From: Allobosea sp. Tri-44
GTDB taxonomy: Bacteria; Pseudomonadota; Alphaproteobacteria; Rhizobiales; Beijerinckiaceae
NCBI RefSeq assembly: GCF_004123845.1
Contig: NZ_NBDP01000030.1
Coordinates: 682,001 to 746,000 of the forward strand
Length of the DNA: 64,000 nucleotides
Direction: 5' to 3'
Each line of letters opens with the position of its first letter. Position 1 is the first letter of the stretch. Below are positions 35,729-44,450 of this stretch, one piece after another. Both the position numbers and the translations under genes were made by a program. The notes under the pieces are model-generated. The model did no database searches. It was not told the DNA's origin and worked only from the letters and a program-made list of their open reading frames with translations.

Positions 35729-36912
35729 GGTGTTCCGTCGCTACGCATATTGGCTGCCGACAACGCCGGGGCGGCTTTATTCAGCTCGTCCTCGCCGTCC
35801 GTCTTGATCTTCATATCGTTGCCGCGCCAGCTCACCTCGCGGGCGACGAAGGCATAGGCCCAGATGCCGGGAAAGACGAGGTCGCGCACCAGGTAGGCCG
35901 CAGGCGTACGCCAGTTCACAAACCAGCCGACGCCCTTCGCCAGCACGATCTCGCCGGCATACCAGACAGCGAGCACGGCAAGAACGGCCTGCCAGATCAT
36001 GAGCCCGAAAGCCGGCGCGGCGTAAGCGGCAAGCAGCGCCGGCACCAGCGGCCCGACCAGGATCTCCGGCGCGAAGAAGGGCAGGAAGGTGACGCGGCGC
36101 AGGCGCGCCCAGCGGAACTGGCGCTGGACGACGTCGCGCAGGCTGCGCGGCCCGAGCGGCTGTTCGAAGGGCTGCCCGACGAGATGGACATGCTTGCCGG
36201 CCTTGCGCACCAGCTTGGTCGCAGCCGCATCCTCCGCGATCTCGGCGGCAAGCGCGGCGATGCCGCCATTGGCATCGAGGAAGGGCTTGTTCCAGAGCAT
36301 CGACTTGCCCTGGGCGAAGCCGCAGCCGAGCGCCTCGCCGGCATATTGCCAGCGTGCCTGGAAGGTATTGAGGAAGGCGCATTCGACCTCGGCGCCGAAG
36401 CAGCCCGGCCGCGAGCCGGCCGGCGTCGAGCAGACGAGGCCGGTGTCGTCGCGCCAGGATTGCATCAGCCGCTGGATATAGTCCTTCGGCATCAGCACGT
36501 TGGAATCGGCGAGGACCACCCAGTCATGGCGCGCCGCTTCCCAGCCCTTGACGCAGTTGTTGAGCTTGGGATTGGCGCTGACGGCGACGTCGCCGACGAT
36601 CAGGCGCACGCGGTCCGCGCCATAGGTGCCGATCAGCTCCTCGATCAGCGGCACGATCGGGTCATGGCCGTCAGCGACGCAGAAGATCGTCTCATAGAGC
36701 GGATAGTCGAGCTCGAGGCCGGAGGTCAGCGTCTCCCGGCTGAAGGTCTCGATGCCGCGCACCGGGCGCACGACCGTCACCGGCGGAGCGAGCTTCTGGA
36801 GACGCGACGGCGTCTGCCGGCGGCGCAGGCGCACGAAGGCGATCGCCAGGCACAGCAGATTGGCGGCGACCATCAGCGCCGCGATCAGGCCAGCCCACTG
36901 CGCGCCGTTCAT
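35725..36912 (-). CDS. GT21-type ceramide glucosyltransferase-like enzyme
   Basis: A 395-residue membrane glycosyltransferase with an N-terminal helix, a catalytic GT2/GT21 domain and C-terminal helices. The D1-D2-D3-(Q/R)xxRW set is visible: [27 protein letters not shown] and QRQFRW. GT21 members glucosylate ceramide; bacterial relatives include HpnI of hopanoid synthesis, which transfers N-acetylglucosamine. It lies 21 bases after pheS and overlaps pheT, placing an envelope-lipid enzyme inside a tRNA-synthetase operon. Confidence 0.88.
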   Translation of the reverse strand: MNGAQWAGLIAALMVAANLLCLAIAFVRLRRRQTPSRLQKLAPPVTVVRPVRGIETFSRETLTSGLELDYPLYETIFCVADGHDPIVPLIEELIGTYGADRVRLIVGDVAVSANPKLNNCVKGWEAARHDWVVLADSNVLMPKDYIQRLMQSWRDDTGLVCSTPAGSRPGCFGAEVECAFLNTFQARWQYAGEALGCGFAQGKSMLWNKPFLDANGGIAALAAEIAEDAAATKLVRKAGKHVHLVGQPFEQPLGPRSLRDVVQRQFRWARLRRVTFLPFFAPEILVGPLVPALLAAYAAPAFGLMIWQAVLAVLAVWYAGEIVLAKGVGWFVNWRTPAAYLVRDLVFPGIWAYAFVAREVSWRGNDMKIKTDGEDELNKAAPALSAANMRSDGTP

Positions 36913-36933
36913 GCGTCTCCCCTCTCGGTCAGG

Positions 36934-38016
36934 TTACGAGGTCAGCCCACCGGTCAGGGTCGGCAGGTCGAGCGGGCGGAAGCCGTAATGCGACAGCCAG
37001 CGGATATCGGCCTCGAAGAAGGGCCGCAGGTCCGGCATGCCGTATTTCAGCATGGCGATGCGGTCGATGCCCATGCCCCAGGCGAAGCCCTGGTAGACGT
37101 CGGGATCGAGCCCGCAATTCTTCAGCACGTTGGGATGGACCATGCCGCAGCCGAGGATCTCGAGCCAGTCGTCGCCCTCGCCGAAGCGGATCTCGCCGTC
37201 CTTGCGCGAGCACTGGATGTCGACCTCGGCCGAAGGCTCGGTGAACGGGAAGAAGGACGGCCGGAAGCGCATCTTGACGCCCTCGACCTCGAAGAACGCC
37301 TTGCAGAACTCCTCCAGCACCCATTTCATGTGGCCGAAATGGGTCTTCTTGTCGATGACGAGCCCCTCGACCTGATGGAACATCGGCGTGTGGGTCTGGT
37401 CGGAATCCATCCGGTAAGTCCGGCCTGGGCAGATCACCCGGATCGGCGGCTCCTGCGACAGCATGGTGCGCACCTGGACCGGCGAGGTGTGGGTGCGCAA
37501 AAGCTTGCGCTCGCCATTGGAATCCGGCGCGAAGAAGAAGGTGTCGTGCATCTCCCGGGCGGGGTGGCCGACCGGGAAGTTGAGCTTGGTGAAGTTGAGA
37601 TCGTCGGTCTCGACGTCCGGGCCTTCGGCGATCGAGAAGCCCATGTCGCCGAAGATCGCGGTGATCTCGTCGATGACCTGGCTGATCGGGTGGATGCGCC
37701 CGCGCGCCTCCGGCCCCTCGCGCACCGGCAGCGAGATGTCGAGCCGCTCGGCCGCGAGCCTGGCTTCCAGCGCCGCCTCGCCGAGCGCGTCCTTGCGGGC
37801 GCTGATCGCCTGCTGGACGGTGTCGCGCAGGCCATTGATGCGCGGCCCCTGCTCCTTGCGCTCGTCCGGCGTCATCGTGCCGAGCGTCTTCAGCAGGCCC
37901 GAGACCGAGCCGGACTTGCCGAGCGCCGCGATGCGCATCTGCTCGAGCGCCGCCTCGTCGCCGGCCGCCTCGATCTCACCGACAAGTGAATCGCGAAGGG
38001 TGTCGATGTCGTTCAT
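36934..38016 (-). CDS. pheS: Phenylalanyl-tRNA synthetase alpha subunit
   Basis: A 360-residue catalytic alpha chain of PheRS. It has an N-terminal coiled coil and the class II core with motif 1 ([13 protein letters not shown]), motif 2 ([20 protein letters not shown]) and motif 3 ([12 protein letters not shown]-like [15 protein letters not shown]). ATG 38016 follows AGCAGGC; the open frame further upstream is not conserved. It is first in a pheS-GT21-pheT operon. Confidence 0.97.
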   Translation of the reverse strand: MNDIDTLRDSLVGEIEAAGDEAALEQMRIAALGKSGSVSGLLKTLGTMTPDERKEQGPRINGLRDTVQQAISARKDALGEAALEARLAAERLDISLPVREGPEARGRIHPISQVIDEITAIFGDMGFSIAEGPDVETDDLNFTKLNFPVGHPAREMHDTFFFAPDSNGERKLLRTHTSPVQVRTMLSQEPPIRVICPGRTYRMDSDQTHTPMFHQVEGLVIDKKTHFGHMKWVLEEFCKAFFEVEGVKMRFRPSFFPFTEPSAEVDIQCSRKDGEIRFGEGDDWLEILGCGMVHPNVLKNCGLDPDVYQGFAWGMGIDRIAMLKYGMPDLRPFFEADIRWLSHYGFRPLDLPTLTGGLTS

Positions 38017-38143
38017 GCCTGCTCTGGTCCGTTTGCGAGGCATCTTCTATGGTGTCGGCGGCGGTGAGGCTAGGGGCAATCGTGCTGGCAAAGCATCGCG
38101 CAAGCGAGGAAATGCCGGCCGGATTCCGGGATCGCGTGCAAAG

Positions 38144-38596
38144 ATGACAATCTTGTCTCAAGCCCTGCGCCCGGCATTCCTATCCGCAGCTTTTGCAGCG
38201 CTCTTCGCCTTTGCGGCGCCCGCACTCGCCCAGCAGAGCGGCCAGCGCGTCACCGTCACCGGTGAGATCAGCGACAGCTGGTGCACGATCAGCGGGCTGA
38301 TGTTCGCCAAAGGCACGGCGCATCATCAATGCGCCATCTGGTGCGCCCTCGGCGGCATCCCGGTCGCGATCCGCGACGCCGGCGGCAATCTCTACCTGAT
38401 CCTGAAGATCGGCGACGACGAGGACAGCGCCGCAAATCCGCGCGTGGCGAAGCTGGCGACGCATGAGGTCACGGTCGATGGTGAGCTGCTCGAGCGCGAC
38501 GGCGTCAAGTACCTGCTGGTCGACCGCATCGCCGACGACAAGGGCGTCATCACGATGACGCATGAAGAACACGGCATCCAGCCGTTCGGGAATTGA
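38144..38596 (+). CDS. Secreted Cys/His-motif protein of SCO operon
   Basis: A 150-residue exported protein: signal peptide to about residue 29 (FAAPALAQ), then an OB-like beta-rich domain. It opens VTVTGEISDSWC and holds the striking cluster Cys 47, His 60, His 61, Cys 63, Trp 66, Cys 67 (HHQCAIWC). Such spacing suits copper, haem or thiol chemistry. No experimentally studied family is known to me. ATG 38144 is preceded by a short A-rich stretch; the long frame upstream is antisense to pheS. It is followed four bases later by a related gene and then an SCO gene. Confidence 0.75.
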   Translation: MTILSQALRPAFLSAAFAALFAFAAPALAQQSGQRVTVTGEISDSWCTISGLMFAKGTAHHQCAIWCALGGIPVAIRDAGGNLYLILKIGDDEDSAANPRVAKLATHEVTVDGELLERDGVKYLLVDRIADDKGVITMTHEEHGIQPFGN

Positions 38597-38600
38597 GGCG

Positions 38601-39116
38601 ATGGATACTATCGTCAAGGCACTCGGCGTCGCTGCGTTGCTCGCGGGCACGCCGTCCCTTGCTGCCGAGCCCTGGAACATCCCGCACGAAAAGCAGATGG
38701 TGTTGAAGGGGCGCGTCGTCGATGCGCTGTGTCAGCTCAAGGGCCGCTGCACGCCAGATTGCGGCGGCGGCAAGCGGCAGCTCGGGCTCGCACTCGCCGA
38801 TGGAACCTTCAGGCTGGTGGCGAAATCGAACATCGACTTCGCCGGCGCGACCGGCGACCTCGCCGGCTATTGCGGACGCGAGATTGAGGCCGACGGCCTG
38901 CTGATCGAGAACCCGGCGGTGACCCTGTTCTTCGTGCAGCGCCTGCGCGAGCGACCGGATCAGGACTGGATCGCCGCCGAGCGCTTCAAGGCCGATTGGG
39001 AGGCCAGGAACGGCAAGGCAGAGGAATGGTGGCGCGGCGATCCTCAGGCCAACCGGATCATCGCCGAGGATGGGCCGTTCGGCATCAAGGGTCTCGCTCC
39101 CAAGCCGAAGCCATGA
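38601..39116 (+). CDS. Secreted Cys-rich protein, second in SCO operon
   Basis: A 171-residue exported protein with a signal peptide ending near residue 22 (TPSLAAEP). The start of the mature domain, MVLKGRVVDALC, parallels VTVTGEISDSWC of the gene before it, and ADGTFRLVAK parallels its AGGNLYLILK, so the two look like diverged paralogues. Cys 44, 50, 54 and 91 form a different pattern (C-x5-C-x3-C). GAGGCG just before ATG 38601 supports the start. It overlaps the SCO gene by ATGA. Confidence 0.75.
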   Translation: MDTIVKALGVAALLAGTPSLAAEPWNIPHEKQMVLKGRVVDALCQLKGRCTPDCGGGKRQLGLALADGTFRLVAKSNIDFAGATGDLAGYCGREIEADGLLIENPAVTLFFVQRLRERPDQDWIAAERFKADWEARNGKAEEWWRGDPQANRIIAEDGPFGIKGLAPKPKP

Positions 39117-39733
39117 CCGGACGGATCAGTCGCCGTCTCCTGCTCGCCGGCCTTGCTGCCAGCTCGGTGGTTGCCGCGCGCGCACAGGATCATGGTGGCC
39201 ACAGCCCCTCCCCGGCCGCCAGGCCACCGCAAGACCCGCTGGCGACGCAGTTCGGCGGCCCATTCAGCCTGACCGACCATAGCGGGAAGCGCGTCACCGA
39301 GGCCGATTTTCGCGGCCGCTTCATGCTGGTCTATTTCGGCTTCACCCGCTGCACCGACACCTGCCCGGTTGACCTGCCGATCATCGCGCATGCGCTCGAC
39401 GCGCTCGGGCCTCTGGCCGCGAAGGTCGCGCCGCTGTTCATCAGCGTCGATCCGGTCAACGACAGTCCAGCCGCCATGGCTGTCTACGTCGCGAACTTCC
39501 ATCCCCGGCTTGTCGGGCTATCCGGCAACGAGGCCGAGCTGGCAGCGGTCGCCAGGGCCTACAAGGTGCATCGCCGCAAGCTGACGCAAGCGCATCACGG
39601 CCATGGCGAATATACCATCGACCACGGCTCGCTGACCTATCTGATGGGACCGGACGGCCGCTTCCTGACCCTGCTGCCGCATAATTCCGGCGCCGAACGC
39701 ATGGCGGGCGTATTGCGGAAATACATCTCGTGA
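39113..39733 (+). CDS. SCO1/SenC-family copper chaperone/thiol protein
   Basis: A 206-residue exported thioredoxin-fold protein of the SCO family, which delivers copper to the CuA site of cytochrome oxidase or acts as a thiol reductase. The ligands are Cys 80 and Cys 84 in RCTDTCPVD and His 171 in DHGSLTYLM. The N terminus MTGRISRRLLLAGLAAS looks like a Tat-type signal. A His-rich patch (QAHHGHGEY) precedes the ligand His. It is coupled to the two Cys-rich secreted proteins upstream. No oxidase gene is nearby. Confidence 0.9.
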   Translation: MTGRISRRLLLAGLAASSVVAARAQDHGGHSPSPAARPPQDPLATQFGGPFSLTDHSGKRVTEADFRGRFMLVYFGFTRCTDTCPVDLPIIAHALDALGPLAAKVAPLFISVDPVNDSPAAMAVYVANFHPRLVGLSGNEAELAAVARAYKVHRRKLTQAHHGHGEYTIDHGSLTYLMGPDGRFLTLLPHNSGAERMAGVLRKYIS

Positions 39734-39790
39734 CGTGATAGGCGTGGCGCATCGTTTCAGCGCAACCCGCCCCCGCAAAGAAGCCCGCCT

Positions 39791-40552
39791 ATGCCAGACA
39801 ATAGCGCCCAGAAGAACTCGCCCTCCTACCGGATCGCCGCGCTCGACCAGGACTTTCTCCTCGGCGACTCGATGCGTGGGGCGCGCTTCATGCTCGAATA
39901 CCAGAAGGCCGAGGACAATCTGCGAGCCCGCGGCATCCTCTCGACCATCGTCGTCTTCGGCTCGGCGCGCGTGCGCGAGGGCAATCCCTGGTACGAGGCG
40001 GCGCGCAGCTTCGCCAAGATCGCCTCGGAACGCGGCGGCGCCCTCGACGGCAAGGAGAGCGGCCGGCGCCATGTCATCGCCACCGGCGGCGGGCCGGGCA
40101 TCATGGAAGCCGCCAATCGCGGTGCTGTCGAGGCCGGCGCGGTCTCGATCGGCTTCAACATCACCCTGCCGCATGAGCAGGATCCGAACGCCTGGTCGAC
40201 GCCGGACCTGACCTTCCGCTTCCATTACTTCGCGATGCGCAAGATGCATCTTGCCATGCGGGCGGCGGCGCTGGTGGTCTTCCCGGGCGGCTTCGGCACG
40301 CTCGACGAGCTCTTCGAGATCATGACGCTGGTGCAGACCGGCAAGATGCCGCCGGTACCGATCGTGCTCTACGACAGCGCCTACTGGCAGGGCCTGATCA
40401 ATCTCGAACGGATGGCCGAGGCCGGCTTCATCCGGCCGGAAGACCTCAAGCTGTTCTGCTATGCCGACAGTCCGGAGGAAGCCTACCAGCGCATCCTCGA
40501 CGGCGCCGGCGAGAGCTGGACGCCGAAGGCGGTGGAGAAGGTGCAGACGTAG
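39791..40552 (+). CDS. LOG-family nucleotide 5'-monophosphate phosphoribohydrolase
   Basis: A 253-residue Rossmann-fold protein of the LOG (lysine decarboxylase-like) family with TIVVFGSARV, ATGGGPGIMEAANRGA, and PGGFGTLDE at residues 165-173. LOG enzymes release cytokinin base or other purines from nucleoside 5'-monophosphates. The N-terminal 50 residues extend beyond the core, as in the longer type II members. Transcription may continue from the SCO operon 57 bases upstream. Confidence 0.85.
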   Translation: MPDNSAQKNSPSYRIAALDQDFLLGDSMRGARFMLEYQKAEDNLRARGILSTIVVFGSARVREGNPWYEAARSFAKIASERGGALDGKESGRRHVIATGGGPGIMEAANRGAVEAGAVSIGFNITLPHEQDPNAWSTPDLTFRFHYFAMRKMHLAMRAAALVVFPGGFGTLDELFEIMTLVQTGKMPPVPIVLYDSAYWQGLINLERMAEAGFIRPEDLKLFCYADSPEEAYQRILDGAGESWTPKAVEKVQT

Positions 40553-40580
40553 GCACCGCCAAACTCACAACAATAATCCT

Positions 40581-40686
40581 CGTCATTCCGGACAAGCGGC
40601 GAAGCCGCGCAGCTCCGGAATCCATCGAAGGGCGTCGCACTCTACGATGGATCCCGGAGTTCCGCTTCGCTCCATCCGGGATGACG
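40581..40686. repeat. Palindromic CGTCATTCCGG-type repeat
   Basis: CGTCATTCCGGA at the left and TCCGGGATGACG at the right are near-complementary ends. Inside are GCTCCGGAATCCATCG and CGATGGATCCCGGAG, so the whole 106 bases fold as a long imperfect hairpin. Elements with these ends are common between genes in this order. It separates the LOG gene from the convergent rplT gene. Confidence 0.7.
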
Positions 40687-40714
40687 GCGCAGTTGAAGGT
40701 TCGAAACCGACAAC

Positions 40715-40743
40715 AAAAAAGGCCAGCGTTTCCGCCGGCCTTT
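40715..40743 (-). terminator. Rho-independent terminator of rpmI-rplT
   Basis: On the minus strand GGCCGGCG / CGCTGGCC (one G-T pair) with loop GAAA is followed by TTTTTTG. It lies 25 bases after the rplT stop. Confidence 0.8.
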
Positions 40744-40768
40744 CTCAATTCCGTAGCGAAGAGGTCGC

Positions 40769-41143
40769 TCAGGCGGCCTTGGCTTCGGCGGCGAGTACGC
40801 CCTTGACCGTCTCGACCACCGCGGTGAAGGCAGCGGTATCGTCGATGGCGAGGGCCGACAGGGTCTTGCGGTCGAGCTCGAGGCCCGCCTTGATGAGGCC
40901 GCCCATGAAGACCGAATAGGTCAGGCCGTGCTCGCGCACCGCAGCGTTCAGGCGCTGGATCCAGAGCGCGCGGAAGGTGCGCTTCCGGTTCTTGCGGTCA
41001 CGATAGGCATATTGCATCGACCGATCGACAGCCGCCTTGGCGGCGCGGATCGTGTTCTTGCGGCGGCCATAGAAGCCCTTGGCGGCCTCGAAAGTCTTCT
41101 TGTGCTTGGCGTGGGACGTAACGCCCCGTTTCACGCGAGCCAT
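40769..41143 (-). CDS. rplT: Large ribosomal subunit protein bL20
   Basis: A 124-residue very basic ribosomal protein with [32 protein letters not shown] and [12 protein letters not shown], diagnostic of L20. It binds 23S rRNA early in assembly and in several bacteria represses its own operon. It follows rpmI by 28 bases. The C terminus is extended and Ala-rich. Confidence 0.98.
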   Translation of the reverse strand: MARVKRGVTSHAKHKKTFEAAKGFYGRRKNTIRAAKAAVDRSMQYAYRDRKNRKRTFRALWIQRLNAAVREHGLTYSVFMGGLIKAGLELDRKTLSALAIDDTAAFTAVVETVKGVLAAEAKAA

Positions 41144-41171
41144 GTTTGATCTCCGGAAAGGTTGTCAGGCG

Positions 41172-41372
41172 TTAGCCGTTGGGGAGGAAATACTTCTTCA
41201 CGTTGGCAGCATCGCCCTCGAAAAGAACGTTCGTCCCACGGTGATTGCGGAGCTGCTTGTTGGTCCGCTTGATCATGCCGTGACGTTTGCCAGCCTGGGC
41301 ATAGAGCACCTTGCCGGTTCCGGTGAGCTTGAACCGCTTCTTCGCGGCCGATTTGGTCTTCATCTTGGGCAT
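41172..41372 (-). CDS. rpmI: Large ribosomal subunit protein bL35
   Basis: A 66-residue basic protein beginning [20 protein letters not shown], diagnostic of L35. It is cotranscribed with rplT. In many bacteria infC lies just upstream; here infC is 6.7 kb away on the same strand. Confidence 0.98.
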   Translation of the reverse strand: MPKMKTKSAAKKRFKLTGTGKVLYAQAGKRHGMIKRTNKQLRNHRGTNVLFEGDAANVKKYFLPNG

Positions 41373-41529
41373 TTCAGCTCCTCATAGGTCGCGAGCGCGA
41401 ACAATGCGCCGCTTAAATTTTGCTTTGGGAAGCAAAGAACGATCGCCACGGCAGCCCTTATCAGCCGGGCGATCGAAGGTGGCGCCTATGACAGAAAAGC
41501 CACGCCCTTGCAAGCGCGGCCTCTCATTC

Positions 41530-42735
41530 TCAGGCGAGCGCCGGCTCGCGAGCCTGCCGCGGCTCTGCGATCAGGCAGAACCCGGCCGCGACGATCGCCA
41601 GCGCCGAGAAGCCGCCGGCGACCGAGACGTAGAAGCCGGTGCTCGCGCCATAGACGTCGATCAGCCAGCCCGAGGCGGCCGAACCCGCCGCCATGCCGAT
41701 GCCCATGCCGGTCATCACCCAGGTGATGCCCTCGGTCAGCTTCGAAGCCGGCACATGCCGCTCGACCAGCGCCATGGCGACGATGACGGTCGGCGAGATC
41801 GAGGCGCCAGCGATGAAGAGCACGATGCCCAGCATCCAGAGCGAGGACACGATCAGCAGCGGCAGCGTCGTCGCCGCGGCCAGCCCGATCGAGAGCAGCA
41901 ACTGCGTCGCCAGCGGCAGGCGCAGGCGGAGCGCCCCGAAGATGAGGCCGGTGATGAAGGAGCCAGCGGCATAGGCCGCGAGCGCCAGGCTCGCCGCCGC
42001 CTTGTTGCCCTGCGCTTCGGCGAAGGCGACCGCGGTGACCTCGGCCGTGCCGAAGACGACGCCGAGCGCCACCATCAGCAGCGCGATGATCTGCACCGGC
42101 ACCAGGCGGATGGCGGAGCTGCTGGCGCCAACGCCCTGCGAGTGCACGGGCGGCTCGGTCGCGCGCTGTACGACGAACAGGGCCATGCCGACGGCGAGCA
42201 GGATCGTCGCCGCGAGCGGCCCGGCCTCCGGGAACCAGATGACGCTGAGGCCGATCGAGATCACCGGGCCGAGCATGAAGATGACCTCGTCGATGACCGA
42301 TTCGAAGGCGAAGGCGGTGCGAAGATGCGGCGTGTCGCGATAGATCTCGGTCCAGCGGGCGCGCACCATCGCCATCATGCTCGGCTCGAGCCCGGCAAGA
42401 GCCGCGAACAGGAAGAGCACCCAGATCGGAGCTTCGAGGCGCGTCGCCAGCATCAGGCCGATGAGCGCAATGATGGTCGCGAGCGTGGCGGGAATCAGCA
42501 CCTTGCTCTGGCCGTGGCGGTCGACCAGTCGTGAGATCTGCGGCGCGATCAACGCATTGGAGAACGCGAAGGTCGCGGCGACGCCGCCGGCAAGCCAGTA
42601 CTGGCCGCGCGCCTGGGAGAGCATGGTGACGATGCCGATCGTCAGCATCGAGAATGGCATGCGGGCGAGGAAGCCGGCGGCCGAGAAGCCGATCGAACCG
42701 GGGGCCCGGAAGATCTCGCGATAGGGGTTAGGCAT
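41530..42735 (-). CDS. MFS-family efflux transporter
   Basis: A 401-residue, 12-helix major facilitator protein. It has RLVDRHGQSKVLIPA as the loop 2-3 motif and a second-half copy region near GITWVMTGMGIGMAAGSAASG, in the style of drug and arabinose exporters. ATG 42735 with GGAG eight bases upstream is preferred over GTG 42750. It is divergent from a TetR gene, and three matching operators lie in the shared promoter region, so it is very probably repressed by that TetR and induced by its ligand. The substrate is unknown. Confidence 0.88.
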   Translation of the reverse strand: MPNPYREIFRAPGSIGFSAAGFLARMPFSMLTIGIVTMLSQARGQYWLAGGVAATFAFSNALIAPQISRLVDRHGQSKVLIPATLATIIALIGLMLATRLEAPIWVLFLFAALAGLEPSMMAMVRARWTEIYRDTPHLRTAFAFESVIDEVIFMLGPVISIGLSVIWFPEAGPLAATILLAVGMALFVVQRATEPPVHSQGVGASSSAIRLVPVQIIALLMVALGVVFGTAEVTAVAFAEAQGNKAAASLALAAYAAGSFITGLIFGALRLRLPLATQLLLSIGLAAATTLPLLIVSSLWMLGIVLFIAGASISPTVIVAMALVERHVPASKLTEGITWVMTGMGIGMAAGSAASGWLIDVYGASTGFYVSVAGGFSALAIVAAGFCLIAEPRQAREPALA

Positions 42736-42766
42736 GGACGTCTCCGTCACATCAAAGCGTAATTGA

Positions 42767-42781
42767 CATACGTTGCGTATG
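42767..42781. promoter_or_regulatory. TetR operator 1 (CATACG-N3-CGTATG)
   Basis: A perfect 15-base palindrome with TTG at the centre. It overlaps TTGACA (42763-42768) and the likely transcription start of the MFS gene. The same palindrome with different centres recurs at 42797 and 42820. Confidence 0.8.
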
Positions 42782-42786
42782 TGACA

Positions 42787-42815
42787 TGAATAACTACATA
42801 CGCACCGTATGTCAA
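42787..42815 (-). promoter_or_regulatory. Putative promoter of the MFS gene
   Basis: On the minus strand TTGACA (complement of 42810-42815) and TATTCA (complement of 42787-42792) are separated by 17 bases. Operator 2 fills the spacer, so repressor binding would block polymerase. Confidence 0.6.
42797..42811. promoter_or_regulatory. TetR operator 2 (CATACG-N3-CGTATG)
   Basis: A perfect 15-base palindrome with CAC at the centre, 30 bases from operator 1 centre to centre, in the -35/-10 spacer of the MFS promoter. Confidence 0.8.
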
Positions 42816-42819
42816 TTCA

Positions 42820-42834
42820 CATACGCCTCGTATG
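42820..42834. promoter_or_regulatory. TetR operator 3 (CATACG-N3-CGTATG)
   Basis: A perfect 15-base palindrome with CCT at the centre, 23 bases from operator 2. It ends 14 bases before the tetR start codon and so could give autorepression. Confidence 0.8.
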
Positions 42835-42848
42835 CGAAAGGAACATGG

Positions 42849-43442
42849 ATGACGCGCAAGCCGCGCACGCAGATGATCGCCGAGACCCGGGCCAAGTTGA
42901 TCGCCGCAGCGCGCGCCGCCTTCGGCACGGTCGGCTATGCCGAGACCTCGATGGACGAACTCACCGCCTCCGCCGGGCTGACGCGGGGCGCACTCTATCA
43001 TCATTTCGGTGACAAGAAGGGCCTGCTGGCGGCGGTGATCGTCGAGATCGACAGCGAGATGAACGCGCATATGCGGGCCGCCACGGCCAAGGCTGATGAT
43101 CCCTGGACCGGCTTCCGCAACGAATGCACCGCCTATATCGAGCTGGCGCTCGACCCCGAAATCCAGCGCATCATGCTGCGCGAGGGCCCAGCCGTCCTCG
43201 GCGATCCCTGGGACTGGCCGACGCTCAGCGAATGCATCCGCTCAATGACGGAAAGCCTGGCGAAGTTAGTCGAAACCGGAGTCATTGCCCCGATCGATGC
43301 CGAAGCGGCGGCGCGGCTGATCGCCGGCGCGACGCAGTATGCTGCGCAATGGATCGCGCATGCGCCCGATCCGCAGGCGACCTCGCGCAAGGCAATCGAG
43401 GCCTTCAACCTGATGCTCGACGGACTGCTCGTCCGCAACTGA
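42849..43442 (+). CDS. TetR-family transcriptional repressor
   Basis: A 197-residue TetR regulator. The helix-turn-helix is clear in TSMDELTASAGLTRGALYHHFGDKKGLLAAVI. The C-terminal ligand and dimer domain resembles TetR_C members with a WDWPTL loop. AAAGGA before ATG 42849 supports the start; the open frame upstream only translates the operators. It should bind the three CATACG-N3-CGTATG sites and control itself and the divergent MFS gene. Confidence 0.92.
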   Translation: MTRKPRTQMIAETRAKLIAAARAAFGTVGYAETSMDELTASAGLTRGALYHHFGDKKGLLAAVIVEIDSEMNAHMRAATAKADDPWTGFRNECTAYIELALDPEIQRIMLREGPAVLGDPWDWPTLSECIRSMTESLAKLVETGVIAPIDAEAAARLIAGATQYAAQWIAHAPDPQATSRKAIEAFNLMLDGLLVRN

Positions 43443-43556
43443 GCCAGTTGCAGAATGCAGTGGCGCCTATCGCTGGCGAAATGAAACAACTGTTTCCTTT
43501 TTATCGTATCGACTTTTTTGTTTCAGGCATCGTGACTCCCTGCTAGCGTCCTGACG

Positions 43557-44450
43557 ATGGATAAACCCGGCCTGACGGCGAGCCTCACCCAAAGCTTCGA
43601 GCACTTGCCGCAGCAATTGCAGGCGGCGGCGCGCTGGGTGCTCGACCATCCGGCCGATGTCGCGCTGCTGACGACGCGCGAGCAGGCCAAGCGGGCCGGC
43701 CTGTCGCCGGCCACCCTGACCCGGCTGGCGCAGCGCTTCGGTCTCAAGGGCTATGACGAATTGCGGGCGGTCCATGCGGCGGCGCTGCGGCGGCGGCCGG
43801 AAGGCTTTGCCGGCCGCGCCGGCGAGCTGATGCAGCGCCATGGCGAAGAGGGCCCGGGCGCAATCGCGCAGGACATGTTCGCGGCACTCGCCGAACATCT
43901 CAAGGCGCTGCGCGAGCCGCAGGCGCTCGCCCGCTTCGAGCAGGCCGCGGACCTCTTGAGCGAAGCACAGACCGTGTTCTGCTTCGGCCTGCGCTCGGCC
44001 TTTCCGGCCGCCTTCATGCTCGACTATATCCGCGACCTGATCGGAGCGGACTCGGTGCTCGCCGATGGCGCCGGTGGACGCGGCATCGATGCGCTGCGCC
44101 GGATCGGCCCGAGCGATGCGCTCTTTGCCGTCTCGGTCGCGCCCTATACGCGCCAGACCGTGCAGGCGGCCGAGATCGCCAGGGAACGTGGCGCAAGGGT
44201 CGTCGCGCTGACCGACAGCGCGCTCTCACCGCTCGCCACTCTCGCCGATGTCGTCTTGCTGGTCGGGACCGAGACGCCCTCCTTCTTCCATACAATGACG
44301 CCGGCCTTCGCCGCGGTCGAATGCCTGGCGGCGCTGATGACGGCGCGCAAGGGCGAGGCCGCGCTCGCCGCGATCGCCCGCCACGAGGCCGCGCTCGACG
44401 CCGCCGGTACCTTCCTCACTCCCCGATCCATCAGGCGAGGCCATCGATGA
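43557..44450 (+). CDS. RpiR/MurR-family transcriptional regulator
   Basis: A 297-residue regulator with an N-terminal RpiR helix-turn-helix (AARWVLDHPADVALLTTREQ, AGLSPATLTRLAQRFGLKGYDELRAV) and a C-terminal SIS sugar-phosphate-type domain (about 130-260, with CFGLRSAFPAAFMLDYI). It is the first gene of a four-gene operon, coupled by ATGA overlap to the aminotransferase gene. The ligand may not be a sugar phosphate, given the amino-acid genes it precedes. Confidence 0.9.
   Translation: MDKPGLTASLTQSFEHLPQQLQAAARWVLDHPADVALLTTREQAKRAGLSPATLTRLAQRFGLKGYDELRAVHAAALRRRPEGFAGRAGELMQRHGEEGPGAIAQDMFAALAEHLKALREPQALARFEQAADLLSEAQTVFCFGLRSAFPAAFMLDYIRDLIGADSVLADGAGGRGIDALRRIGPSDALFAVSVAPYTRQTVQAAEIARERGARVVALTDSALSPLATLADVVLLVGTETPSFFHTMTPAFAAVECLAALMTARKGEAALAAIARHEAALDAAGTFLTPRSIRRGHR

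Noticed and set aside
36184-37989. Open frame of 601 codons on the plus strand opposite the GT21 gene and pheS
   Set aside because: Antisense shadow of two recognised genes; typical Asp/Arg/His-rich composition.
37463-38143. Upstream extension of the first SCO-operon gene by 227 codons
   Set aside because: The extension is antisense to pheS, and the signal peptide that fits the family begins at 38144.
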